Assembly (NCBI GenBank): GCA_964537685.1
Contig: CAZICM010000034.1
Location: 38,944-102,943, forward strand
Direction of reading: 5' to 3'
Source: CAZICM01 sp964537685
GTDB lineage: Bacteria > Myxococcota_A > Polyangia > Polyangiales > Polyangiaceae
Length of the DNA stretch: 64,000 bases
A program made the translations under genes and the position numbers. How positions within the stretch are numbered: position 1 is the stretch's first letter; each line of letters begins with the position of its first letter. This document shows positions 37,191 through 46,645 of the stretch, one piece after another. The notes under the pieces were generated by a model, which was given only the letters and a program-made list of their open reading frames with translations, did no database searches and was not told the DNA's origin.

Positions 37191-38366
37191 ATGAAAGCCA
37201 AGACCGTCTCCGTTGTCCACGAAGATCCCTTCGAAGCCGGCCTCCAAGCCGCCGATGAGCTCCTCTTCCAGCTCGGAAAAACACCAGATTTCATTCTCAT
37301 GTTCGTCTCCGCCGAAATCGATGCCCAGCGCGCTTTGGACGGCTTCTGGAAACAAATGCCCAGCTCCGCAAGGCTCGTCGGCTGCTCCAGCTTCGCAGAA
37401 ATCGATTCCGAAGAAGCCTTGAGCGGCTCCGTCACCGCAATGGGCGTCGTCCTCGATGAACACCTCGCCGTTCAAGTCTTTCACGCCGATCCTGGCTCCT
37501 CCGTCAAGGAAAGCTATGAGGCCGGCCGCGCCGTCGGTAACCAGTTAAAACCGTTTAATCCTTCGCTAATCATCATGTTTCCCGATGGAATCAAAGCCCG
37601 GGGAACTCCACTCCTCGTCGGACTTCAAGATTGCCTCGGCCAGGACATTCCCATTATCGGCGGCCTCTCCGCAGCCCCAGGCGATATGTCCAAAAGCTAT
37701 GAACTCTTCGATCGCAGCTTGCTCTGCGGCCACATCGTCGGCCTAGCCCTGCAAGGCCCGGTTGAGCTCGTTACCGCGGCCAAGGCGGGCTTTTCGCCGG
37801 TCGGCGTCCCCAAAACCATCACCCGCGTTCAAGAAGGCCGAGGAATCCTTGAATTCGACGGCCAGCCCGCAGCCCGCGTCTACAAAGATTATCTCGGCGA
37901 TCGCGCGGGCGAAATGCCTCTGGTCGGCTTGGAATTCCCGCTCGGCGTCGTCGGCGGCCCCGAATTGTCCCAGCGCTTGGAGGAAGGCGAGGCTGTTCAA
38001 ATTGTCCGCGCCGTCGTCGGTATCGACGAATCCGACGGCGCCCTTTTATGCTTGGGCGAACTCCCCGCCGGCGCTCAAGTCTGCATGACCCGCGCGAATA
38101 AAGACGAAATCCTCAAGGCTTCCAATCAGGCCGGAGAGAAGGCTCTTCACCAGATGCCCAACCCCGATATGGCCTTCATCTTCAGTTGCCTGGGCCGTAA
38201 AATCGTCTTGGGAGCCGACTACAAAGACGAACTCGCCGAAACCTTTTCAAAGCTCTCAAACGTGCCCAAAATAGGCTTTTATACCTATGGAGAACTCTCG
38301 CCGGTCCAAGGCATTAGCCGCCATCATCACGAAACCTTCACCATCGCCCTCCTGAAGGTCGGTTAA
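37191..38366 (+). CDS. FIST-domain sensory protein
   Basis: 391 residues from ATG 37191, chosen over the long upstream frame because GGAG lies 8 nt before it. N-terminal FIST_N region (about 25-210, with ARLVGCSSFAEIDSEEA and IIGGLSAAPGDM) and FIST_C (about 225-370, ending with GEKALHQMPNPDMAFIFSC and GFYTYGELSPV). FIST domains are thought to bind small ligands, perhaps amino acids. No output domain is attached; the overlapping STAS gene probably supplies it. No signal peptide. Confidence 0.9.
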   Translation: MKAKTVSVVHEDPFEAGLQAADELLFQLGKTPDFILMFVSAEIDAQRALDGFWKQMPSSARLVGCSSFAEIDSEEALSGSVTAMGVVLDEHLAVQVFHADPGSSVKESYEAGRAVGNQLKPFNPSLIIMFPDGIKARGTPLLVGLQDCLGQDIPIIGGLSAAPGDMSKSYELFDRSLLCGHIVGLALQGPVELVTAAKAGFSPVGVPKTITRVQEGRGILEFDGQPAARVYKDYLGDRAGEMPLVGLEFPLGVVGGPELSQRLEEGEAVQIVRAVVGIDESDGALLCLGELPAGAQVCMTRANKDEILKASNQAGEKALHQMPNPDMAFIFSCLGRKIVLGADYKDELAETFSKLSNVPKIGFYTYGELSPVQGISRHHHETFTIALLKVG

Positions 38367-39079
38367 TGCCCTGCGAACATTGCGTGCTGGAGTTAAAAAG
38401 CCGCGGTGAAATCGGTGTAGAAGCCTTTTTAGAGCAGTTTTTTCAGTGCCGCGACTGCCCAAGGCTTTCAAGTCATACCGACCCGGCCGACCTTCAAACT
38501 CTTGCCCATGCGTGCAAGGAATCCGCGCGCCTCGTTCGCAAGCTAAAAAGCGATGGACTTAAACAAAAACGCGACCTGGATGAAGCCCGAAAAGAACAGC
38601 GGGCCATCAACGAAAAACTCCTCAAGCTCGATCGCACCTATGAGCAAGCCTCCAAAGAGCTTTCCGCTCATATTGAGCAGATTTCTAAACAAAAAGAGGC
38701 CCTCAAAACACTGAGCACTCCCATTCTGCACGTATGGGATAAAGTGCTTGCCCTCCCCGTGATGGGCGCGATGGATGGCGAGCGGGCCGCGCGAATGATG
38801 GAGACGCTGCTTTCCGAGCTCGCCAATACCCGCGCCGAACTGGCCTTGGTCGATCTCACGGGTATTGATGAGATCGATCGCTCATCGGTGGAGCATTTTT
38901 TTAAGTTGGCCCGGGCCGCAAAATTGCTCGGAGCCACCGTCGTTCTCACCGGCATTCGAAGCGGGCTCGCCCGGACATTTATGGAGCTTGGTGTCGATTT
39001 ATCCGGCATTTCTGTTGCAAGTACGGTAGAGGAAGCTCTTCGAATCCGGATGCATCATATATTCCGAACTAGGAGCTAG
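38366..39079 (+). CDS. Zinc-ribbon, coiled coil, STAS-domain protein
   Basis: 237 residues; its ATG overlaps the FIST stop by one base (TAATG). Residues 3-31 hold CEHC and CRDC, a probable zinc site. A coiled coil spans about 55-110, and a STAS domain about 115-230 (ILHVWDKVLALPVMGAMDGER, with LVDLTGIDEIDRSSVEHF), close to RsbR-type stressosome proteins. It likely relays FIST input by protein binding, possibly controlled by phosphorylation of the Ser near the DRSS motif. Confidence 0.88.
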   Translation: MPCEHCVLELKSRGEIGVEAFLEQFFQCRDCPRLSSHTDPADLQTLAHACKESARLVRKLKSDGLKQKRDLDEARKEQRAINEKLLKLDRTYEQASKELSAHIEQISKQKEALKTLSTPILHVWDKVLALPVMGAMDGERAARMMETLLSELANTRAELALVDLTGIDEIDRSSVEHFFKLARAAKLLGATVVLTGIRSGLARTFMELGVDLSGISVASTVEEALRIRMHHIFRTRS

Positions 39080-39098
39080 AATAGATAAAATCCCGTGC

Positions 39099-39671
39099 TT
39101 AGCGGGACACATCCGGACCCAAGGCGACGCCAAGAACCAACGAAGCCCGAATGAGATACTCCGTCTTTTCGTCGGTCTTACCGGTGGCCAGCTCTTGCCA
39201 TTTTACGCCATGAGGGGTCAAATCGCCCTGAAGCCCAATGACAAACCAATCGATAAAAAACGAAGCCCGCAAAGCCGTTGTGAAAGCGACGGAGCTATGG
39301 TCTGAGATTTTGTATTCAGGACTCTTCGCCTCGAGATTGAAGGGAAAACGCGCTCCAAAAAAAGGCCGGATCTCAAAAATATCGCCAATGCGAATCCCAT
39401 AGCTCCCATGAAGCGCTGGACCTAAATAATCATAAGATCCATGCGTTCCCACGAAATTCCGGCCCAAATCAAAGCTTGCCCCCGCACACACCGAACCAAA
39501 GAGCCGGACTTCCGCGGTCACACCACCACCTCCCTCGGTAGCCGCCCCGCCGTGAAGGCTCCCCAAAAACCTAGGTCCCCGATCCGCCGCGCGTGCCGAT
39601 GGAGACAACGCTCCAACCACAGCCGCCGCAGCCAAAGACCCAACATACAACTTCAACCATCGCGTGCCCAT
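39099..39671 (-). CDS. Predicted outer-membrane beta-barrel or exported protein
   Basis: 190 residues from ATG 39671 (GGAG upstream). Signal peptide ends near SARAADR. The mature part is beta-rich with alternating aromatic residues (YDYLGPALHGSYGIRIGD, then FGARFPFNLEAK) and fits a small barrel, but the family is not identified. Convergent with the STAS gene. Confidence 0.7.
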   Translation of the reverse strand: MGTRWLKLYVGSLAAAAVVGALSPSARAADRGPRFLGSLHGGAATEGGGGVTAEVRLFGSVCAGASFDLGRNFVGTHGSYDYLGPALHGSYGIRIGDIFEIRPFFGARFPFNLEAKSPEYKISDHSSVAFTTALRASFFIDWFVIGLQGDLTPHGVKWQELATGKTDEKTEYLIRASLVLGVALGPDVSR

Positions 39672-39775
39672 TATCTTTCTCCTCTTTCTCCCCCTATCCA
39701 AGCCTCAAACGCTGTGAACGATACTTTGATTATTTGATTATAGACCAAACCTTCAATTCATACTAGAGTGTCCGG

Positions 39776-40579
39776 GTGACAAAGACCAAAGGACAAGAAA
39801 CCAAAAAGCAAGCGAAAAAGCGAGCCGTCAGCGCGAAGGACCTCAAGGTGGAAGCCGGGCGCAGCAAGGAGCCCTCATCATCCCATCAGCTCTTTTTTGC
39901 TCCTTCCGATTCAAAATCCGCCCCGCCGCCCAAGGCCCGCTCAGGGGGAACGCTCAGTGCAGCTATCGCCATCGGCATGGTTGCATTGCTGTTAGGATTG
40001 CTCGCGGCTTCCTATCGAGCCAATCAATCGCCGGAGCATGCGGAGGCAAGCACCACAGAACCCGCCGAAAAGCCCAAAACCGAAGCGCCCGCGCAGCCTC
40101 CCGTCCAAGCGCCGCCACAAAACCCCGGTGCTCAAGCCATCCAGACGGCGCCCACACCTCCCCCGCGGCCCGCCGTAGCTCCAGAAGACTGGAACGATGC
40201 CAAAATCGCTTGGCAAAGCTATGATGCGGGGCTTGCCAAGGCAAAATCGGAAAACAAGCCCGTTTGCTTGGTTTTTTATACCAACTGGTGCCCCCATTGC
40301 CGCAATTATTCCAAGGTCTTTCACGATGAGAAACTCGTCGCCAAAGCCAAGGATTTTGTGATGATCCGCATCAATCCCGATGAACAGAAGGAGCTTGGAA
40401 ATAAGTATCAGCCGGATGGTGGCTATGTGCCGCGCACTTACTTCCTAAAATCGGACGGCACACTGATGGCCGATGTTCATGCCCCCAGACCGCAATACAT
40501 CTATTTCTACGATGAAAACAATCCCGCCTCGGTGCTCGGGGGTATGGACGAAGCACTGAAAAAAGCCAAGGCATTATAG
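39776..40579 (+). CDS. Membrane-anchored thioredoxin-fold protein
   Basis: 267 residues, GTG start. Lys-rich cytoplasmic start, one membrane segment near 62-80 (AAIAIGMVALLLGLLAASY), a Pro/Ala linker of about 60 residues, then a thioredoxin fold with the redox pair in YTNWCPHCRNYSKVF (near 170) and the cis-Pro loop GGYVPRTYFL. It probably reduces or isomerises disulphides outside the cytoplasmic membrane. Overlaps the convergent TonB-receptor gene by 6 bp. Confidence 0.87.
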   Translation: MTKTKGQETKKQAKKRAVSAKDLKVEAGRSKEPSSSHQLFFAPSDSKSAPPPKARSGGTLSAAIAIGMVALLLGLLAASYRANQSPEHAEASTTEPAEKPKTEAPAQPPVQAPPQNPGAQAIQTAPTPPPRPAVAPEDWNDAKIAWQSYDAGLAKAKSENKPVCLVFYTNWCPHCRNYSKVFHDEKLVAKAKDFVMIRINPDEQKELGNKYQPDGGYVPRTYFLKSDGTLMADVHAPRPQYIYFYDENNPASVLGGMDEALKKAKAL

Positions 40580-42793
40580 TTCTAGTTTTATCCCAGCTTG
40601 CACCCATATTGGAGCACCTGGACGAGCGCCAAAGGGCCTGTGGGACGCAATATAAGCCGAATTGCTAAGGTTTTTGCCTGTTAAATAAGCGGTCACTCCC
40701 TCCATCACCTTGACATTGGCCGCCGCATCCAGCAGAAAGTACGAGTCCGTTCTTAATTCACCCTGATTCCCCGGGCCCGCGGCTTCCAACATAGAAGCGA
40801 CATAGCTTGCCCCCAAATGAACCGCAAAACGCCCTGTTTCCACACCCAGCGACGCATTTATTTGATGTTCAGGAATATAGGGGACAATATCGCCTGTTCG
40901 GGCATTGCCAAAGATGGGATCGTTTGAGTTAAAATCCGACGAAAAGCGGGCCCGCGTCCAGGTATAAGCCAAACGGCCGGGCATCGCGATCGCCTTCCAA
41001 GGTTTGAGCTCGCTTTCGATATATGCCTCAATGCCCCCAACACTGGCCTTTCCGCCATCGGTCTGCTGATCCGCATCGGTGGTTGTGCATCCCGAAGAGA
41101 AGGTACAGATATTTGCCAAGTTGGAGTAATCATTATAGAAACCAATCAACTCGGCCCGAAAGCGCTTGGGGGAAAAACGCAGTCCCCATTCATAGTTCAC
41201 GCTTTTTTCTGGGCGCACAAAACCGCTTTGACCTGGGGGAACAGGCGAGAAACCCTGGTAGACGCCTGCGAGCACACCGAGCTGATAGGGCAGCGCCACA
41301 AAAACACCCGCTCCAGGAAGCAGCACCTGCTGCCAAATCACATCGTGGCGGCCATCCAAGGCATCCTTGTACTCGCCCCGGATGGATTCCAGCCGGGCCC
41401 CGGCGGTCAGCGTCACCGGACCCATGACAGCGGCATCCACGGCATGCATCGCCAATGCAAGAGAATTAGCCTGATTGTTGGCTGTGGTGTCGATTTCATC
41501 CCCCACGGGCAATACATCGATATTGGACAACTCAAAAGGACGCTGGGTGTGGAGCCGCTGAACCGAATCATAATGAATACGAGATCCCAATTCGATGCGA
41601 TGTGAAATCTTCCATGTATTGGGTTTATACTGAAGTATTGCTTGAGCGCCCATCGAGGAGAAACGGCGGTCATTGGGGCCGATCATCAAGAACTCGCCAT
41701 CGGTTCCGGCTGGAGCGCCGCCCCTGAGAACCTGGTTGTAGACGGCGTTTATCGGATCGTCTGGATGCTGCAGCACGTCGAATAGAGACGCCCCTTTAAA
41801 GCCATTCACTTTATTCCACACCCGGGCGAGATCATTCCGATACAATGTGGTTGTTAACTCTAAGGATTTATTTGTCTTTAAACGGTGCACCAGAGCAAAT
41901 TGAAAGCGATTCCATTCCATTCGATCCAATTTGCTCGCGGCATAACGGCGATAAGGCGTCTTTTTAAAATCGGCATCCGTAAGGCCCAGATAGGTCTCGT
42001 TGGAATACTCATTCGAATAGCCGAGCTTCAGCTCGAGCTCATGCCACAGCTCGCTTGGATCCCCGAAGGTCCGCATGCCCTTGGCCATGATTTCATTGCG
42101 TGAAAAACCCGTATCACCTCCGCCATCGAGCTCCTTAAAACCCGTCGTCCCCACATGCACGCCTTCCACGAGCAGCCCCTGATGCTCGCCCGCGCTGCTT
42201 GCCCGCAGATGAAGCTTGCGGGAGCCGTATTGGCCAAAGCCCGCATCGAGCATCATTTTTTCGCCTTCGGGAATCGATGAAGTCACGAGATCGATCGCCC
42301 CTGCCACCGTGTGCGGACCGTAGACAATCGACGAAGGCCCCTTCACAACGCGTACCGACTGCATGCGCGTGATCAGCGGGAAATAATAGGCTGCGGGAGC
42401 ACTGTAGGGCGCCGGGCCGAAGAGCACTCCATCCTCCATCAGCGTGACTTTTTTACTTCGATCCGAGATCGCGCCGCGCATGCCGATATTGGGGCGCAGG
42501 CCATAGCCATCCTCGGTGCGGACATAGACGCCGGGCACGCTGGACAGCACTTTGTGAGGATCGTCATGCTCGAAACGCTCGAGCTGTTTGGACGAAACCG
42601 TGTGCGCAGAACCGCTCGTCTGCTGAACGCGCGTGCCCACAACGCTCACATCCACGGGCGCGGGCGGTGCCTGCGGCTGGGCATCGGAAGGCGGCGGAAC
42701 CTCCGCAGGCGCTGTTTCCTGAGCCTGAGCGCACAATGGCAGCGCCCCAAAACACAGCGATAGCGCCGCTGTCAGCGATGAGCGGAAAGCCAT
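40574..42793 (-). CDS. TonB-dependent outer-membrane receptor
   Basis: 739 residues from ATG 42793. Signal peptide MAFRSSLTAALSLCFGALPL, Pro-rich linker, plug domain (about 60-190: VLSSVPGVYVRTEDGYGLRP, RGAISDRSKKVTLMEDGV, VRVVKGPSSIVYGP) and a 22-strand-type barrel ending in a C-terminal aromatic-poor strand IKLEL. The plug resembles FecA-type ferric-chelate receptors. Last gene of a four-gene operon with imelysin, pointing to iron uptake. Confidence 0.93.
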   Translation of the reverse strand: MAFRSSLTAALSLCFGALPLCAQAQETAPAEVPPPSDAQPQAPPAPVDVSVVGTRVQQTSGSAHTVSSKQLERFEHDDPHKVLSSVPGVYVRTEDGYGLRPNIGMRGAISDRSKKVTLMEDGVLFGPAPYSAPAAYYFPLITRMQSVRVVKGPSSIVYGPHTVAGAIDLVTSSIPEGEKMMLDAGFGQYGSRKLHLRASSAGEHQGLLVEGVHVGTTGFKELDGGGDTGFSRNEIMAKGMRTFGDPSELWHELELKLGYSNEYSNETYLGLTDADFKKTPYRRYAASKLDRMEWNRFQFALVHRLKTNKSLELTTTLYRNDLARVWNKVNGFKGASLFDVLQHPDDPINAVYNQVLRGGAPAGTDGEFLMIGPNDRRFSSMGAQAILQYKPNTWKISHRIELGSRIHYDSVQRLHTQRPFELSNIDVLPVGDEIDTTANNQANSLALAMHAVDAAVMGPVTLTAGARLESIRGEYKDALDGRHDVIWQQVLLPGAGVFVALPYQLGVLAGVYQGFSPVPPGQSGFVRPEKSVNYEWGLRFSPKRFRAELIGFYNDYSNLANICTFSSGCTTTDADQQTDGGKASVGGIEAYIESELKPWKAIAMPGRLAYTWTRARFSSDFNSNDPIFGNARTGDIVPYIPEHQINASLGVETGRFAVHLGASYVASMLEAAGPGNQGELRTDSYFLLDAAANVKVMEGVTAYLTGKNLSNSAYIASHRPFGARPGAPIWVQAGIKLEL

Positions 42794-44175
42794 TCGTTCC
42801 ACCGGGAAGGCCGAAGTTGTGGAGGGTCGGAATTCGGCGCGGGAAGAATCCACGCGGCCTTGGATACGCCATCATCGATACGCACGAGATCGGCATTGGG
42901 ATCGATCAACCGCGCAGCGGGACGGCCGTTGAGAGACACGATCACATCGGCGAACACCAGGACTTTTCGTCCAAGCCTTTGTTCATGTTCGCGGGCGATA
43001 TGTTTGGCGAGCTGCAGAATCATGTCGGGCTGCGTTCCAAACTCGCGCTCCTGGCGATCGGTGAGATAGCGCCTGGGCTGCACTTCCCACACGCGCCCGC
43101 TTTGAGCATCCACAACGCGATAGGTAACAGCCGCGTTTTTTTCACGCACCATCACACGCCACGAAAAGCGCATGCCCTGTTCATGCCAGTGCACATTGCC
43201 TCCGTACAAAAACGTGCGGAAGGGATACAGCAGATGAAACAGACCCCAGAACACGGCCGCTCCCGCAACGATGCGGCTTCTTAAAAACCAGGGCGCAGAC
43301 GCTAAAACGCGGCTGGACACAGGCTCTCGCCACGCACTTGGCAAAAGCCGGCGCGGAAAGCTCGGCGAGAAAAAGAGCATCGCCGAAAGCGACATGATGA
43401 ACGGGAACATGCCGATCGGAAACAGCATGCGGGTCATCAGATGAAAGCCGATCACAACCGCATAGGCAGGCGCGCGCGTGCGCCGGAACGACAAAAACCA
43501 TGGGATCGAAAGATCGAACAAACATCCCGCCCAGCTCATAAAATAGGCCGTTAGAGGCTCGGCGAAGAGCGATCCCACGATGGGCATGTCCACCCGCGAC
43601 AGTAACCAGATGCGCAATGGCTGGGCATGCAGAAGCCAATCCGGCGTGATCTTCGCGATACCGGCGAAGGTATAGACCACGCCGATGTGAAAGCGCAGAA
43701 GCCACGTATAGGCCGCGGGAAGCGTGCGGAGCGGCTTGCCAAAAAGAACGCCGTCCAAGCCATAAGCGCGCCCGAGTGGCATCAGCGCCGCCACCAGAGC
43801 GAGCAGGCTCACCAGGTAGTAGTGGTTGAGATAGTTGGTGAGATCGATCAACTGCAGGTACGTAAACAGCGCGAAAAAGCAGAGAACAGCCGGCCTAAAC
43901 AAAAGCCCAAGCGCAACCATCACACCCGAGATGGCAAGCATCACGAGCAGGGCCCGCGTCCCCAGAGCCCCCAGAGGCTGCGCCCACGAAACGCCAAAGT
44001 AGTGAAAGAAAAAGCTCGGCTTAACGAACAGCTCGTCCACCCAGCCGTAGATCAAAAACCGAACGGCACTCACAGCGCCCAACGTCCCCAGCGTCACCCG
44101 AAACAAAGCCAACGCGGCCGCGTCGTACTCCAGCGAGAGTTCCTTGCGCACCCGCTGCCGAATTCGCTCAATCAT
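42772..44175 (-). CDS. HTTM-domain (gamma-carboxylase-like) membrane protein
   Basis: 467 residues from ATG 44175 with GGAGG 7 nt upstream, overlapping the imelysin stop. Several membrane helices in the first 300 residues with the HTTM signatures YLQLIDLTNYLNHYYLVSLL and WLLRFHIGVVYTFAGIAKI, related to vitamin K-dependent gamma-carboxylase; the C-terminal 150 residues are soluble (RRYLTDRQEREFGTQPDMI). HTTM genes recur in imelysin/DUF4856 iron operons. Its 3' end overlaps the receptor gene by 22 bp. Confidence 0.9.
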   Translation of the reverse strand: MIERIRQRVRKELSLEYDAAALALFRVTLGTLGAVSAVRFLIYGWVDELFVKPSFFFHYFGVSWAQPLGALGTRALLVMLAISGVMVALGLLFRPAVLCFFALFTYLQLIDLTNYLNHYYLVSLLALVAALMPLGRAYGLDGVLFGKPLRTLPAAYTWLLRFHIGVVYTFAGIAKITPDWLLHAQPLRIWLLSRVDMPIVGSLFAEPLTAYFMSWAGCLFDLSIPWFLSFRRTRAPAYAVVIGFHLMTRMLFPIGMFPFIMSLSAMLFFSPSFPRRLLPSAWREPVSSRVLASAPWFLRSRIVAGAAVFWGLFHLLYPFRTFLYGGNVHWHEQGMRFSWRVMVREKNAAVTYRVVDAQSGRVWEVQPRRYLTDRQEREFGTQPDMILQLAKHIAREHEQRLGRKVLVFADVIVSLNGRPAARLIDPNADLVRIDDGVSKAAWILPAPNSDPPQLRPSRWNEWLSAHR

Positions 44176-45406
44176 TGTCGCCCTCCACAACCTTGGGAAT
44201 TTCAAGATCGAGCACCGTCACAAATTCGGTTTTTAAGAGCGTCGTCAAATCGCGGAGCCGGGCATGAAGCGTCTCCACGCTCGGCCGATCGCTTTGAAGA
44301 AGCGCTATCAAATCCGGTGAAACCAGCGCATCCGCAGCAACCATCGCCGCCGCGTGATGTTCTTTCATCCTCACCGCGACATCGCCTGCGCCCACAGCCG
44401 CGAGCAGCGCATCAAAGCCCACCGTGTTATCGCCGCAACCGCTCATCATCCGCTGAAAGCCGATCAAGTTGTTGCGGACATGATCGGCTGCCACCTTCGC
44501 GTATTGAGATTCAACGGCCGAGAGACATGTCGCTTCTGTGCAATCCACAAGCCCAAGAGGCTTGCCCAGCTTGAGATCCTTCGCGTGGTGATCGATATAA
44601 AAAAGACCATCGCTTAAGGCATTCAGCGCATGCTGCTCGTTGGTGAACGGACTCTTCGCCGACGAGAGCGCGCCTTCAAAGTTCCCGCCGCCCGCACTCC
44701 ATTCCTGAGCAAGCTGCCCCGCTCTCACCGCAACATCCAAGGCCAGCACCGACGCGTAATCCGCTTTCCGATCCGCGAGCTCAAGAGCCGAAAGCGCGGC
44801 CCAGCTTCCGCTCGAATTGATGGTCGCCGATGCACTGCACGCGTTATCGCTCGCCGTGTAAAACAGAAGGTATTCCAGCGCCGCGAGTCCCCTCGTGTTC
44901 ACCAGCGCCGTAGCGAGAAAATCCGGCGAACCATACGCCTTACTCACCACATTCTGCTCGACCAAACACCGGCCCACCAGAGGCCACGAATACACATATT
45001 CACGCTGAGATTTCCCGCCTGGACTTCCCGCAGGAGCCGCAGGTCCAACCAGAATCAGCTCGGCCTTCTGCCACACACCGATGGCCTTCTTCCACGAGGC
45101 GCGCGCGGCTTCTTCATTCGTGCCCGAAGGCTGCGCGGCCAGCGCTTGAGCATTCGCCGAAAGCACATCGGCCGCCCCTTGAAACTCCGCATACAGCTTG
45201 CCCGCGCACACCGCTTGCGACGACAAAAGCTTCGCTCGCACCGCGGCAACCTCGGGCGATACACCGCCCGAAGTCCCAGCCGCTTGTTCCACCTTCTTCT
45301 CGCCCAGCGCGTAGTACGTCACCCGCTCACACGAAAGCCCAAGCGCCGTGCATCCCAGCAAGACAACCACAGCGCCCGCCCCGCGAAAGAAAGACCTCGC
45401 TCTCAT
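44168..45406 (-). CDS. Imelysin-family lipoprotein
   Basis: 412 residues. Signal peptide with lipobox ALGLSC (Cys near 26). The imelysin fold is seen in WKKAIGVWQKAELILVGPAA, YSWPLVGRCLVEQNVV and NTRGLAALEYLLFY; the GxHxxE metal motif of the canonical family is not obvious, as in many imelysin-like iron proteins. Acts in the periplasm, probably binding iron for uptake. Start overlaps the previous stop by one base. Confidence 0.87.
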   Translation of the reverse strand: MRARSFFRGAGAVVVLLGCTALGLSCERVTYYALGEKKVEQAAGTSGGVSPEVAAVRAKLLSSQAVCAGKLYAEFQGAADVLSANAQALAAQPSGTNEEAARASWKKAIGVWQKAELILVGPAAPAGSPGGKSQREYVYSWPLVGRCLVEQNVVSKAYGSPDFLATALVNTRGLAALEYLLFYTASDNACSASATINSSGSWAALSALELADRKADYASVLALDVAVRAGQLAQEWSAGGGNFEGALSSAKSPFTNEQHALNALSDGLFYIDHHAKDLKLGKPLGLVDCTEATCLSAVESQYAKVAADHVRNNLIGFQRMMSGCGDNTVGFDALLAAVGAGDVAVRMKEHHAAAMVAADALVSPDLIALLQSDRPSVETLHARLRDLTTLLKTEFVTVLDLEIPKVVEGDND

Positions 45407-46596
45407 CAGTGCGCCACCTTAAACGACTCGATCTCTTCAGCGCTAAATCCATAAACATCGGCGATCGCCGAAATCGCCGAAACCAGCTTGGGGATCTCTG
45501 CGGCCGCATCGGTAACCAGCCTGTAAGCCGTCACTTCACCCTCCGGCGGCTGAAATAGAAGCGTAAGCAGTTCATCGATCTTCAGATCGCTCAGCGTCCT
45601 CGCCTCGGCTGGCAACTGCTTAAAGCCGTGAACAAATGCCGACGCCTCCCCATAGGCATGAAGAAACTCCGCCGTCTCCGCTGGTGTTGTCGCCGCACCC
45701 AACCCCTCAGCCGCCTCGTTCAAATAAAAAATCACCGTGGCAGCCATCACCCGCTCCCACTCCTTCAAAATCTCCTGCGCCGCGGCATCCGCATCGAAAC
45801 CACAAGCCGGATTCGAAAGCGCCAATTGAGCACGAATAAATTGCTCCTTCACACGAAAGTAAGGCCCGGGCTTCTCTGGATCCAAAGGCTTTGAGGCATC
45901 CGCCGGATCCTTAGGACTTCTGCGCTCCGCATATTGCGCCGCCAATTTATCCGGATTGGGATTCTCCACAGGATCGCTTGTGTCGCTGCTCCCCGGAAAG
46001 CTTGGATGCGCCCCATATAAAGCCAGCAATTGATCCAAGGATTTTTGATCCATGGGTTTTTGCGCGAGCTGATAAGCCTGATAATAAAAAAGCGATTGAA
46101 ATAACCCCTTTTCGTACGCTTGCCTTAAATCAATCCCTTCGGCGGTAAATATAAATTCACCGTATTGACCACCTGAGCCCATCGGCATGGAGCTCGGCAT
46201 CCACATATTGCCCGCCGCATTTTCAAATGCCGTAAATATCTTCGCAACAACCCCTTGATAATAAGCCGTCGTCAGCGATTCCAAGCTGGGAGTGCCGGCT
46301 TGCCATTGCATCGTAAGTTCGGAAGCCTTCGGCTTCACATTTAAATCCAGCTCCGCAGCCTTCATTGAAGCCGCGACATCCAGATATCGTTTTTTGGCAT
46401 CGAGCTGTGCCGCTGCATTCATCGAATGGGTTGAACCATCGTACGTATTCAATGCGCAAGCCGCGTTTCCAGAACTCGACGCCGAGCTCGAACTAGAGCC
46501 CGCACCCGAACCGCTTCCGCCCGTGCCATCCCCACATGCAGCGAGCGCGGCCAACAACACGACAAAACCTTGTTGAATCCATGAATGTTTCTTCAT
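45406..46596 (-). CDS. DUF4856-like lipoprotein of an iron-uptake operon
   Basis: 396 residues. Signal peptide with lipobox LLAALAACG, Gly/Ser-rich linker, then a helical domain with AAQLDAKKRYLDVAASMKAA, GQYGEFIFTAEGIDLRQAYE and KGLFQSLFYYQ, which matches my knowledge of DUF4856 proteins that precede imelysin genes. First gene of the operon; a Fur-like palindrome lies 19 bp before its start. Likely a periplasmic iron-handling protein. Confidence 0.82.
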   Translation of the reverse strand: MKKHSWIQQGFVVLLAALAACGDGTGGSGSGAGSSSSSASSSGNAACALNTYDGSTHSMNAAAQLDAKKRYLDVAASMKAAELDLNVKPKASELTMQWQAGTPSLESLTTAYYQGVVAKIFTAFENAAGNMWMPSSMPMGSGGQYGEFIFTAEGIDLRQAYEKGLFQSLFYYQAYQLAQKPMDQKSLDQLLALYGAHPSFPGSSDTSDPVENPNPDKLAAQYAERRSPKDPADASKPLDPEKPGPYFRVKEQFIRAQLALSNPACGFDADAAAQEILKEWERVMAATVIFYLNEAAEGLGAATTPAETAEFLHAYGEASAFVHGFKQLPAEARTLSDLKIDELLTLLFQPPEGEVTAYRLVTDAAAEIPKLVSAISAIADVYGFSAEEIESFKVAH

Positions 46597-46615
46597 GAAC
46601 GCGATGTCTACTGAA

Positions 46616-46634
46616 ATTGAAAACGACTTTCAAT
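46616..46634. promoter_or_regulatory. Fur-like 19-bp palindrome upstream of iron operon
   Basis: ATTGAAAACGACTTTCAAT is a perfect 7-5-7 inverted repeat of Fur-box length, close to the TTGAAAATnATTTTCAA type, 19 bp before the first gene of the DUF4856/imelysin/HTTM/TonB operon. A second TTTTCAA half lies just upstream at 46639-46645. Iron-dependent repression by Fur is inferred. Confidence 0.65.
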
Positions 46635-46645
46635 AGCATTTTCAA

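Noticed and set aside
43627..44574. 315-residue plus-strand frame opposite the HTTM and imelysin genes
   Set aside because: Arg/His/Gln/Pro-rich antisense shadow of two recognised genes.
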